DNA from: an uncultured bacterium
Lineage (GTDB): Bacteria > Vulcanimicrobiota > CADAWZ01
DNA length: 51,538 nucleotides
Direction: 5' to 3'
Assembly (NCBI GenBank): GCA_949288455.1
Contig: CASEKF010000053.1
Span: 1-51,538, forward strand
How positions within the stretch are numbered: the stretch's first letter is position 1; every line of letters starts with the position of its first letter. Shown here in pieces: positions 1-7,857 of the stretch. The notes under the pieces were generated by a model that ran no database searches, was not told where the DNA came from, and saw only the letters and a list, made by a program, of their open reading frames with translations. The position numbers were made by a program, and so were the translations under genes.

Positions 1-72
1 TCAGCGTTATTCAATTGTCAATATGCGAGGTCCGATACCGAAACGTTAACGCTCGGAGCCGAAACCTCAAAC

Positions 73-101
73 ATAATAACACGAGATATTAACTTTGTCA
101 A
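73..101 (-). promoter_or_regulatory. Consensus sigma-70-type promoter firing out of the window
   Basis: Read on the minus strand this is TTGACA, a 17-base spacer, then TATTAT. Transcription would start near position 65 and run leftward past position 1, so it belongs to a gene or RNA outside the window. It lies just downstream of the last gene of the ABC operon, so that operon and the next unit are separately promoted. A second TTGACA lies further downstream near position 20, without a visible -10 inside the window. Confidence 0.6.
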
Positions 102-132
102 TACCAATTCTAAAAAAAATTTTAAACGAAAA

Positions 133-1026
133 TTAGCAAGATAAAGACGTCAAGTAAATAAAAACGTCTTCCAAAGAAGGTTGAATACTTTCGGAATCAA
201 TAAAATCTGAGCTCAGTTCTTTTCTAACGTCCAAATCAGAACAACCTTCCTTAAAAATAACATGCATTCTATATCCGTATAAATTAACGGACTTATACAT
301 AAACTTCGTACGATTTAAACTTTCATATAAATTTTTACATCTTACGGCGAAAATTTGATCGGGCAAAACCCGAAGAAGAGAATTCAAATCCCCGCTAATC
401 ATCGCCTTCCCTTTATTCAAAAGAATAATATCGTCAAAATATCCGGCCTCGTCCATATAAGAAGTCGAAACTAAAATCGTAGCCTCGTTGACAAAAGAAG
501 TCAGCAAACTCCAAAATTTTTTTCTTGAAACCGGATCCACTCCGTAACTGGGCTCGTCCAATATCAAATATTTAGGCCTATGAATTAAAGCGCAGGCAAG
601 CTGAAGCTTCTGCTTCATTCCTCCCGAAAGAAAACGCGATTGTCTGTCCGCAAATCTTTCTAAATCTAAGCAAAGTAAAAGTTCATGCTTTCTGTCTTTT
701 AGCAACTTGCCTCTAACTCCAAATAAATCAGCGTAAAAATTTATATTTTCATCAACGCTCAAATCTCCGTAAAGGCCGTAATCTCTGGGAACATAACCTA
801 TAATCTTTTTTATTTTATCTCTGTCCGAAGATACGTTCAAACCGCCTATCTCGACTCTGCCCGAGTTAAATTTCATCACGCAGGCAAGGATTCTTAAAAG
901 CGAAGTTTTACCGGAACCGTCCGGCCCGATAATACCCGTAATTTTATTAGTATCCGCAGTTAACGATACTCCGTTAAGAGCCGTTACGCTTCCAAAAGAT
1001 TTAGCTAAATTTTCAACAATTATCAT
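133..1026 (-). CDS. ABC transporter ATPase with altered Q-loop and H-loop
   Basis: This is a 297-residue nucleotide-binding subunit of an ABC-2 type exporter and the last gene of a five-gene operon (2 bp after the HlyD-type gene). Walker A is GPDGSGKT (34-41), the signature is LSGGM (about 133-137) and Walker B ends in LDEP (156-159), with the glutamate present. The Q-loop position, normally Gln, is Arg (VPRDYGLY, about 79-86), and the H-loop His is Ser (STSYMDEA, about 187-194). Residues 200-297 form the C-terminal extension usual in drug-exporter ATPases. The family powers export of drugs or lipophilic compounds. The two substitutions suggest a weak or non-hydrolysing site paired with the intact ATPase at the start of the operon; that is inference. 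The substrate cannot be read from the sequence. Confidence 0.85.
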   Translation of the reverse strand: MIIVENLAKSFGSVTALNGVSLTADTNKITGIIGPDGSGKTSLLRILACVMKFNSGRVEIGGLNVSSDRDKIKKIIGYVPRDYGLYGDLSVDENINFYADLFGVRGKLLKDRKHELLLCLDLERFADRQSRFLSGGMKQKLQLACALIHRPKYLILDEPSYGVDPVSRKKFWSLLTSFVNEATILVSTSYMDEAGYFDDIILLNKGKAMISGDLNSLLRVLPDQIFAVRCKNLYESLNRTKFMYKSVNLYGYRMHVIFKEGCSDLDVRKELSSDFIDSESIQPSLEDVFIYLTSLSC

Positions 1027-1027
1027 T

Positions 1028-2215
1028 TCAATTCATGTCCGGTTTTATAATCGCGTCCGCTATCATGCCCGGTTTCAAATCTCCCGAAGAATTATCCATA
1101 GAAATTTTAACTCTGTAAACAAGTTTAACCCTGTCGTCTTTAGTCGTTAAATTTTTAGGGGTAAACTCGGCTTGATCGGAAACGTATGAAATTATCCCGT
1201 TATAAACTTTATCCGGATATGTATCGGCTTTTACTTCCGCCTTCTGCCCCAGTCTGATTTTGCCCAAATCGGTTTCGGAGACATAACCGTTTAAATAAAT
1301 ATTCTTAATATTGCCTATGGTAGCTACTACGACTCCCGCGGAAATATTTTCTCCCTGCTCGGCCATTTTTTTCAATACTACGCCGTCGGCGGGAGAATAA
1401 AGTTTAATATCCTTTTTAATTATCTCAAGTTTTTTCATTTCTTCCCGAGAATTTTTTAATTGATTCTCTAAAATTTTTTTTTCTTCCATCAATTCGGCTA
1501 CGTCGAGTTTATTAATAAGAGCAAGTTCATAATTTGACTCGGCCTGCTTATAAGCTTTAAACGCAGCTTCGACGTCTTGCGATTTAGGTCCGGCCTTTAA
1601 AAGGTTTAAAGATTCTTCGGCCTGTTTTTTCTTTTCCAAAGCGGAAAGCCTCTCCGCTTCCGCCGCGTCCCGAGCTTGTAAAGGAACGGCCCCTTTATCG
1701 TATAGATTAGAGGTTCTGTTATAATTTTTCTCAGCGTAATCAAGCGCATGTTCGCTCTCTCTTAAAAGATATTCGGCTCGTTTAATTTCTTCGTCCCTCG
1801 CTCCGCTCTTCAAACTTTCATAAACGGAGTAAGCTTCTTCAGCTTTCTCTAAAGCTGATTCTATTTCTTTCGCTCGCGCTTGCGAAGCTTGCCGTATTTG
1901 TAATTCGAGCTTAGGGAACTGAGCCTTAATGACGTCTATGGAAGTTTTCGCGATATCTATGTCTTGGTTAACATTTTCATCGTCTAAAGCGCCGATCAGC
2001 TGCCCTTTATTCAGAGAATCTCCTTCTTCTATGAGTAATTCTCTTATATATCCTCCGATTTTAAACGAACAATCGATTTCTATTACTTCCATAGTTCCGG
2101 ACAGCTCTACTATATTTTCGTCTCGCTTGTCCATAGGATAAAGAATGTATGATATAACGGCGACAGCTAAAACAAGGAGGATAATAACGACAGGTTTTTT
2201 CATAAAATTTCTCAT
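1028..2215 (-). CDS. HlyD-family periplasmic adaptor (YbhG-like)
   Basis: A 395-residue membrane fusion protein that would link the ABC exporter to the outer membrane. One N-terminal membrane anchor (about 7-26) is followed by a biotinyl-lipoyl half-domain (the GGYIRELLIEEGD region), a long coiled-coil hairpin (about 85-265), the second lipoyl half (SPADGVVLKKMAEQGE) and a beta-barrel domain. The stretch FTPKNLTTKDDRVKLVY is characteristic of the YbhG/HlyD_D23 branch that works with two ABC-2 permeases. It begins 22 bp after the second permease. The start sits behind a GGAG-type ribosome binding site. An outer-membrane TolC-like partner is not encoded in the window. Confidence 0.88.
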   Translation of the reverse strand: MRNFMKKPVVIILLVLAVAVISYILYPMDKRDENIVELSGTMEVIEIDCSFKIGGYIRELLIEEGDSLNKGQLIGALDDENVNQDIDIAKTSIDVIKAQFPKLELQIRQASQARAKEIESALEKAEEAYSVYESLKSGARDEEIKRAEYLLRESEHALDYAEKNYNRTSNLYDKGAVPLQARDAAEAERLSALEKKKQAEESLNLLKAGPKSQDVEAAFKAYKQAESNYELALINKLDVAELMEEKKILENQLKNSREEMKKLEIIKKDIKLYSPADGVVLKKMAEQGENISAGVVVATIGNIKNIYLNGYVSETDLGKIRLGQKAEVKADTYPDKVYNGIISYVSDQAEFTPKNLTTKDDRVKLVYRVKISMDNSSGDLKPGMIADAIIKPDMN

Positions 2216-2237
2216 TCTCCTATTTCACTATAAACGG

Positions 2238-3323
2238 TTAACCGGTTCTTTTTGAAAACAGCTTTACGGAAGATAAAAACGTTATGGCGGAAATTACCAT
2301 CATTACCAGAAAATCTTCCGAAAGCTCGCCGAACCCGCTTCCTTTTAAAAAAGCGCTCCTGGTTATTCTTAAAAAATGCGTAAAAGGATTTATATAGGCT
2401 AAAACCCTAAAAATACCGCGCATATTTTCAACCGGAAATATAAAACCGGAAAAAAGCATCATAGGAAGAATAAAACAAAAACTTGTCAAAATAGCCTGCT
2501 GTTGAGTTTCAGATACGATAGAAACAAATATCCCCATGCCAAGAGAAACAAACAAATAAAAAAACGCGGCTAAGTACAAAACGCCGATATTCCCTCTGAA
2601 CGGAAGCTTAAACCAATAAACGCACACTAAAAGCATAAATGAAAAAGAGATTAAGATTAACGCCAAGTAAGAAATAATTTTCCCTAAGACTATTTCATAA
2701 GAAGACAAGGGAGTAACTTGAAGCTGCTCAAGGGCTCCCAGCTCCTTTTCTTTAACTATAGAAACCGCGGTAAGAGGCATGCCTAAAACGAGTATAATCA
2801 TTCCTAAAAGTCCGGGAAGGAAAAAATATTGATTATTTCCCGAAGCGTTGTATAAAGATCTAACTTCCAAAGAAGTTTTTATATTTGAATTTTCGGATAA
2901 AACTCCGCAGCAAGAGCCGATATAAGACATACACGCAGACGCGACTACAGAATTAGATCCGTCGATAAGAACCTGAATAGAACTTTGTTTTTCTTTCAAT
3001 AGTTTTTCTTCAAAATTTCTGGGAATAACGACGCAGCCGCAAATTTTTCCTTTTTTAAAAAAATAATCGATATCTCTTTCTCTAACTACTTCGTTATTTA
3101 TAGAAAAATATCCTGAATTTTGGACGGCCATAATAAACCTGCGCGAAGAATATGAGTTATCTCTATCTATTATAGCGAGATCTAAATTTTTTACGTCTAA
3201 AACGGCCGCGTAACCGAACACGATTAACTGCAGCAAAGGAGCCGCAAAAACAAGAACGATCAATTTTGTTCGCTTAATCTCTAAAAATTCTTTTGTTACC
3301 AAAGCTGCAATGCGTTTAATCAT
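2238..3323 (-). CDS. ABC-2 type permease (YbhR/YhhJ-like), second subunit
   Basis: A 361-residue inner-membrane subunit. It has one N-terminal membrane helix (about 20-42), a large extracytoplasmic domain (about 45-165), then five or so helices from about 170 to the end. The segment VKEKELGALEQLQVTP just before the second helix is the coupling-helix signature of ABC-2 permeases that contact the ATPase. It follows the first permease with a 1-base gap, and the two are paralogous in layout (same N-terminal helix plus large loop), so they probably form a heterodimer. Nothing suggests truncation. Confidence 0.88.
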   Translation of the reverse strand: MIKRIAALVTKEFLEIKRTKLIVLVFAAPLLQLIVFGYAAVLDVKNLDLAIIDRDNSYSSRRFIMAVQNSGYFSINNEVVRERDIDYFFKKGKICGCVVIPRNFEEKLLKEKQSSIQVLIDGSNSVVASACMSYIGSCCGVLSENSNIKTSLEVRSLYNASGNNQYFFLPGLLGMIILVLGMPLTAVSIVKEKELGALEQLQVTPLSSYEIVLGKIISYLALILISFSFMLLVCVYWFKLPFRGNIGVLYLAAFFYLFVSLGMGIFVSIVSETQQQAILTSFCFILPMMLFSGFIFPVENMRGIFRVLAYINPFTHFLRITRSAFLKGSGFGELSEDFLVMMVISAITFLSSVKLFSKRTG

Positions 3324-3324
3324 G

Positions 3325-4440
3325 CTAATCTAATGTCTTTTTAAATTTTGATAAACACACGCCGAATACGATTAAATTAAAAATTAAAAGAAACAGAATA
3401 TCTACAATTATTATTTCGATACCGGCGGCTTTTAAAAACAGGTTTCTTGAACATGAGATAAAATATTTACCCGGAACTAAATACGTAATATATTGAATCA
3501 CTTTAGGCATATCCGAAATACAGAAAACGAAACCCGATAAAATCATAGTCGGAAGAAAGGAAGAAAGAAGAGCGACTAAATTAGAAACGAGAGAATTCCT
3601 GGTAACGATGGAGATTGCAAGACCTTGAAGGAGAGTTGAAGAAAGAAAAATCATACATACGGCGATCAACAAAATAAAACTGCCTTTTATAGGAACGTCA
3701 TATATTACGTTTCCTATTAAAATCAAAATAAAACAATCTATCAAACCAATGATAAAATAAGGTATAAATTTACCCGCGATGATTTCCAATGCGGACACGG
3801 GAGCGGACAGCAACAGCTCCATAGACGAATTTTCCCATTCTCTGGAAATGGAGACCGAAGTAAGCAAAGCGGAGAGAATGGCCATTATAATGGCTATAAG
3901 CCCAGGTATGACCGCATTTTTGCTTTTCAAAGAAGGATTGTAGAAAAATCTTATCTCGGGAGTTATAACTTTTATATTCGCCGGGTCAGAATTTAACGAT
4001 ACGGACGATATATAATTTTGTATAATTGAAGATATATAATTAAGAGCGGTCCCGGAACGGCTGGGATCCGTGCCGTCAACAAGAATCTGTATGGAAGAGC
4101 CGCCTCGACTTATATCTCTGGAAAAACCGGAAGGTATCGCAACGCAAACGGCAATCCCGGCAGATTCAAAAAGCTTATTGACTTCAGCGTAATTCTCAGG
4201 ATATGCGATAACATTAAAATAACCTCCGGACGAAAATTTACAGGCCAGCTCTCTGCTTTGACGGGAATTGTCTTTATCCATCAAGGCTAGCGATATGTTT
4301 TCGACGTCGAGACTCAAGGAATCGCAAAACAAAAAAATTAAAAGAACGGGAATCGCAAACGCGGCGATCAAAGTTTTGCGTTCTCTTGTTATATGAAAAA
4401 TTTCTTTTTTTATTATAGCTCTGAGCCTATAAAAATTCAT
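3325..4440 (-). CDS. ABC-2 type permease (YbhS-like), first subunit
   Basis: A 371-residue membrane protein with the same architecture as its downstream neighbour: N-terminal helix (about 22-45), a long periplasmic domain with the TDPSRSGTALNYI region, then a C-terminal block of hydrophobic helices. The coupling segment SREWENSSMELLLSAPVS precedes the second helix. Its ATG overlaps the end of the upstream ATPase by 4 bases, indicating translational coupling. The gene order ATPase, permease, permease, adaptor, ATPase resembles ybhFSR-ybhG, except that the two ATPase halves that are fused in YbhF are separate here and lie at opposite ends of the operon. Confidence 0.88.
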   Translation of the reverse strand: MNFYRLRAIIKKEIFHITRERKTLIAAFAIPVLLIFLFCDSLSLDVENISLALMDKDNSRQSRELACKFSSGGYFNVIAYPENYAEVNKLFESAGIAVCVAIPSGFSRDISRGGSSIQILVDGTDPSRSGTALNYISSIIQNYISSVSLNSDPANIKVITPEIRFFYNPSLKSKNAVIPGLIAIIMAILSALLTSVSISREWENSSMELLLSAPVSALEIIAGKFIPYFIIGLIDCFILILIGNVIYDVPIKGSFILLIAVCMIFLSSTLLQGLAISIVTRNSLVSNLVALLSSFLPTMILSGFVFCISDMPKVIQYITYLVPGKYFISCSRNLFLKAAGIEIIIVDILFLLIFNLIVFGVCLSKFKKTLD

Positions 4441-5174
4441 TTGGTTTTAAGTATAAAAACGTCTTCCAAAGTAATGTTTTTTTTCTCAGGCACATAAGAA
4501 GCGCATTCTTTTTTTAAGTCGGTAGGACTTCCTTCGGCGACTTTTTTGCCTCCGGATATAAGCAATATCTGTCGGCAATATTCAGCCTCTTCCAAATAGT
4601 GAGTGGTAACCAGCACGGAGATTCCTTCTTCTGACAGCTTGCCGATGATTTTCCAAAAGTCGCGCCTTGCCAAAGGATCCGCTCCTGAAGTAGGCTCGTC
4701 GAGGAAAACGACGGAAGGATTATGAATTATCGCGCATGCCAAAGCGCATCTCTGTCTATTGCCTCCGGTCAAAACCCGAACCGCAACGTTTCTTAGCTTT
4801 TCTAACTTTAAAATTTCAAAAATTTCTTCTTTTTTACGTTTTAAATCAACGGACGACAAAGAATAACATTTTGCCCAAAAATCAATATTTTCTTCTACCG
4901 TTAAAAAAGGATAAAGAGAAAATTTTTGAGACATATATCCTATGCGTCTTTTAATTTCCTCATACTCAGTCATTATGTCAAATCCGCTTACGGAGCCTCT
5001 GCATTCCGTAGGCAAAAGAAGGCCGCACAGCATTCTGATAAAAGTCGTTTTACCCGCTCCGTTAGGCCCTAAAACTCCGCATATTCCTCCTTTAGGAACG
5101 TAAAGAGAAATATTGTCTACCGCGGCAAAACCGCCGAATTTTTTCGTTATGCTCTCTACTGCTATTTCGTTCAT
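4437..5174 (-). CDS. ABC transporter ATPase (intact)
   Basis: A 245-residue ATPase that opens the exporter operon. Walker A GPNGAGKT (36-43), Q-loop Gln83, signature LTGGN (135-139), Walker B ending LDEP with Glu160, and H-loop His192 (TTHYLEEA) are all present, so this is expected to be a hydrolysing subunit. It ends with the LEDVFI motif common in this ATPase family. The ribosome binding site in front of the ATG is weak, and a candidate promoter lies only about 15-40 bases upstream, so the leader would be very short. Confidence 0.88.
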   Translation of the reverse strand: MNEIAVESITKKFGGFAAVDNISLYVPKGGICGVLGPNGAGKTTFIRMLCGLLLPTECRGSVSGFDIMTEYEEIKRRIGYMSQKFSLYPFLTVEENIDFWAKCYSLSSVDLKRKKEEIFEILKLEKLRNVAVRVLTGGNRQRCALACAIIHNPSVVFLDEPTSGADPLARRDFWKIIGKLSEEGISVLVTTHYLEEAEYCRQILLISGGKKVAEGSPTDLKKECASYVPEKKNITLEDVFILKTK

Positions 5175-5187
5175 ATGTTCTCAAGAA

Positions 5188-5216
5188 ATAAAATAAAACG
5201 CCTGTCTGCTTGTCAA
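5188..5216 (-). promoter_or_regulatory. Candidate promoter of the ABC exporter operon
   Basis: On the minus strand TTGACA (5211-5216) is followed after 17 bases by TTTTAT (5188-5193). The -35 is perfect and the -10 is poor. The start of transcription would be within about 10 bases of the ATG at 5174, so either the mRNA is nearly leaderless or a different -10 is used. Confidence 0.4.
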
Positions 5217-5227
5217 TATCGTCAAAA

Positions 5228-5405
5228 TCAAATAAAAATTACGTCCAAAATCTTTATTCCGGGATATAACTCGGCGACGACGTCTATAACGAAGAAAAGA
5301 CGAACATCAGGGCTATGCGCGCTTTTCATAATCGCGCTTAAGGATTCCAGAAAAGTTTTGCGAATCCTTTTTATAGCGGATAATACCGATTTAAATTTTG
5401 TATAA
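5228..5405 (-). pseudogene. Decayed 3' end of an unidentified gene
   Basis: A minus-strand frame without stops, with normal codon use and no start codon, ends at a TGA at 5228-5230. It reads KRIRKTFLESLSAIMKSA then PDVRLFFVIDVVAELYPG, an amphipathic helical pattern that looks like real protein rather than noise. An in-frame TAA lies just upstream near 5410, so only about 58 residues remain. I do not recognise the family. It lies directly before the ABC operon promoter. Confidence 0.3.
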
Positions 5406-5853
5406 CCTAGTAATTAAATCCTGCCTTCGCGTATATAACCGTAAAACTTGAGATTGTCTTATAATATCGTCTTTTTGCTCTCCGCTCTTGATACTCTTGC
5501 ATAAACCGTAATTTTTAGGTTGTCAATATTAAAATATTTTTTTATAATCTCCGCCTTATATCTGCGCTATTCGGCCATGGTCATATAATCGAATTTTTAG
5601 AAGCCTTGCTTGTCCCGCGCGCTAATGGTTTGAACGACAACGCTAAGCAGATCCGCGGCATATACTATGAAAGGAACTGACTGTCTGACCGCAGGCCGCC
5701 GCTTACGGATCGAAAAAGATCTGTTCGCCTCATCAAGAAGCACATCATGAAGCTTATCGTCGGGAATATTTTCAGGTTCCATCTTAATTTTAAAACTTCG
5801 CTCATAATAACCTCATAACACATCGACAGCCATATGCAAAAACGTATTAAACT
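5406..5853. other. Gene-poor stretch with one doubtful short frame
   Basis: No convincing gene is seen in this stretch. A minus-strand frame at 5597-5782 could encode 61 residues beginning MEPENIPDDKLHDVLLDEAN. It has no good ribosome binding site at that ATG; a GAGG-preceded ATG about 20 bases upstream opens a different frame of 47 codons. A frameshifted remnant is the likeliest reading, but the family is not recognisable. Confidence 0.3.
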
Positions 5854-5887
5854 AAAAAAAGCGGCTTAGACTTCTGGTCTAAACCGC
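5854..5887 (-). terminator. Rho-independent terminator of the Ser-rich gene
   Basis: A 10-bp stem (GCGGTTTAGA with TCTAAGCCGC, one G-U pair on the minus strand) with a 7-base loop is followed by seven U on the minus strand. It starts 16 bp after the stop of the gene at 5903-6577. The opposite strand also has a T-run, so it can work in both directions. Confidence 0.85.
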
Positions 5888-5902
5888 TTTTTTTTTAAAA
5901 AC

Positions 5903-6577
5903 TTATCTTCTGCCGCCTAAAACATGACACCAAGCTCTAAAAATATTGTCTCTACTCTCAGCTTGAGTTTGCATCGAAGTTTGAATAATCTCTTGAATAG
6001 CAGTCTGAGTATCCATAATAATAGCCATCATCGCGGCGAAATGTTTCTGACGAGCCGCCATCATTTGCATCCAAATATTCTGCAGCTCTTCATGCTTCTG
6101 CTGAATTTCTTGAAGTTTTTTCAATTCTTCCGCAGGATCCATAGCCGGAGGAGGCTGAACAGAAGCGGAGCCGGAAGCTTGAGCAGAAGAGGAAGAGGAT
6201 GACGACGAAGAAGAAGAGCCAATTGACGCTCCGGGCATTCCCTGGTCAAAATCCGGTTCCTGAGTTCCCGACTCTGCCGATTCTCCGGCGTTCGGGCAAG
6301 TTTCCGCTTGCTGAGATTCTTTAGCTCCGTCCGCGGAAGAGGCTTCTTTCTTTTCTTTTGAGTCAGAGGCGGGAGCGGATTGACCGTCTGTCTTTTTAGC
6401 CTCTTCCGTTTTGCCGTCAAAAGAAATCTGCACGTTATCAGTCTGTTGAGATACGGAAGAATCCTCTGATGCCGTTTTTGAAACGGCGTCTTTCTGTAAA
6501 CCGACATGCTGGGCGTTTCTTACGAAATCTGAATGAGAAACTGAATTTATAGAATTCATATTAGGATTAATATTCAT
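5903..6577 (-). CDS. Ser-rich, signal-less protein of unknown function
   Basis: A 224-residue protein. I chose the ATG at 6577 because a CGGAGG ribosome binding site lies upstream of it, inside the longer frame. There is no signal peptide. Residues 1-130 are disordered, rich in Ser, Glu, Lys and Asp, with a run of 13 serines (about 131-143). Residues about 155-224 form a Gln/Met-rich helical segment (EELKKLQEIQQKHEELQN onward) with coiled-coil character. It stands alone with its own terminator. The N-terminal style (polar, Ser-rich, VQISFDGKTEE) resembles that of the lysozyme-domain protein at 26124-27395. Possible roles include a secreted effector or surface protein exported without a Sec signal, or a scaffold; there is no direct evidence for any. 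Confidence 0.6.
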   Translation of the reverse strand: MNINPNMNSINSVSHSDFVRNAQHVGLQKDAVSKTASEDSSVSQQTDNVQISFDGKTEEAKKTDGQSAPASDSKEKKEASSADGAKESQQAETCPNAGESAESGTQEPDFDQGMPGASIGSSSSSSSSSSSAQASGSASVQPPPAMDPAEELKKLQEIQQKHEELQNIWMQMMAARQKHFAAMMAIIMDTQTAIQEIIQTSMQTQAESRDNIFRAWCHVLGGRR

Positions 6578-6705
6578 AACAATAGAAAACCTCCGCATTG
6601 TTCTCAAAACAATTCATAGCTTAAGTATTTTCATAATAAATTATATATCTTGAAATAAAAAAAGTAAATCAATCTATTGTGAACATTTTGTTACAATAAA
6701 TAAAA

Positions 6706-7857
6706 TTATGCCAAGGACTTGATGAAATCGGCCATTTTTTTCGCTCCTCCCGGAGCTCCGAGACGTTCCTTCCCTATCGAAGCCATACGACTATATTTTT
6801 CTTTATTTCCTAAGATAGAGCTAACTTCTTCAAATATCGCCTCAGGATCTCTTTTCACCACGGATACGGCGTCTCCAAGCAATCCTTTTTGCCGTTTTCT
6901 GTACCAACCCATTTTATCGTCGGAAAAAGAATCGAATGCGACTACCGGTTTTCCAAGACCGGCTGCCTGCTCGTTAGCAGTGCCGGCCTGGCCTATTACA
7001 ATATCGCATCGGCGAAGCAAATCAGGCATGCCCTTATTATAAAAGTCTATCGAAACGCCTTCCTTCGACATACTCCCGATCTTTTCTCCGGTTCCGCTGG
7101 AAAAAGTCCAACCCAGTTCAACAGCTCCGGAGGCCAGAAGAGACGAATCCAAAGACGGAGGAATTACGGCGGCAAATTTTCCTTGAAATTTTAAAGCGGT
7201 AAGAAAAACAGATTCGGCAATAACGGGCATATCTAAAAACGCAGTTTTTCTGCTGCCCGGCAATACGGCGATCAATAATTCGTCCTTTCCCGCGTCAAAA
7301 TCAAGACCTGTCTCGTCAAGACAATCCATCATAGCGTTTCCGACGTAGGAAGCGTTAGAAACTCCGTCTTTACGCAAATGTTCGGCGGTAAGAGCGTCTC
7401 TTACGAAAACTTTTTCAAAAGCTCGGCGCATAATGATTTTTTCAAAAACGTTATGACATGAAACATAATCGGAACGCGCCGTGCTAATCATCACCCTGGG
7501 CCTTTTAGAAAAACAAGCCGCTAAAATAGCGGGATAAATATCTCCGACGGTAACTATTACGGAAATTCCGGACGAATAATTCCTTATAATATTAATCTGA
7601 GACATCGTAAGAGAAATAAGACCGCTTTGAAAATCCTTCGCTAAATTTCCAAAATTGCCGGGAATGACCCCTCCGGAAGGCATAGCCTTCCGGGTTCCAA
7701 GTATGGAACACTTCACGGTTTCATACATATCTCCGGATCCTACGAGCGGCAAAGCGTATACGGACAGAGAAGGATCAATGTCCAAAAGCGCTTTTATGAT
7801 GCTTAAAGCTATGGAATCTTCGCCTAAGCCGTTGCTTACAAATAAAATATTTTTCAT
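6706..7857 (-). CDS. Lipid-A-disaccharide-synthase-related glycosyltransferase
   Basis: A 383-residue GT-B type protein resembling the family annotated as lipid-A-disaccharide-synthase-related (TIGR03492-like) known from cyanobacteria and Deinococcus. The N-terminus ILFVSNGLGEDSIA and the donor-site segment GQAGTANEQAAGLGKPVVAF (about 287-306) match the LpxB/MurG-like fold. It is clearly distinct from the true LpxB in this window. Its ATG overlaps the upstream metallophosphoesterase gene by 4 bases, so the two are translationally coupled. No signal peptide is present, so it should act at the cytoplasmic membrane face. Substrate unknown; a lipid-linked sugar transfer is plausible from the context. 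Confidence 0.75.
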   Translation of the reverse strand: MKNILFVSNGLGEDSIALSIIKALLDIDPSLSVYALPLVGSGDMYETVKCSILGTRKAMPSGGVIPGNFGNLAKDFQSGLISLTMSQINIIRNYSSGISVIVTVGDIYPAILAACFSKRPRVMISTARSDYVSCHNVFEKIIMRRAFEKVFVRDALTAEHLRKDGVSNASYVGNAMMDCLDETGLDFDAGKDELLIAVLPGSRKTAFLDMPVIAESVFLTALKFQGKFAAVIPPSLDSSLLASGAVELGWTFSSGTGEKIGSMSKEGVSIDFYNKGMPDLLRRCDIVIGQAGTANEQAAGLGKPVVAFDSFSDDKMGWYRKRQKGLLGDAVSVVKRDPEAIFEEVSSILGNKEKYSRMASIGKERLGAPGGAKKMADFIKSLA

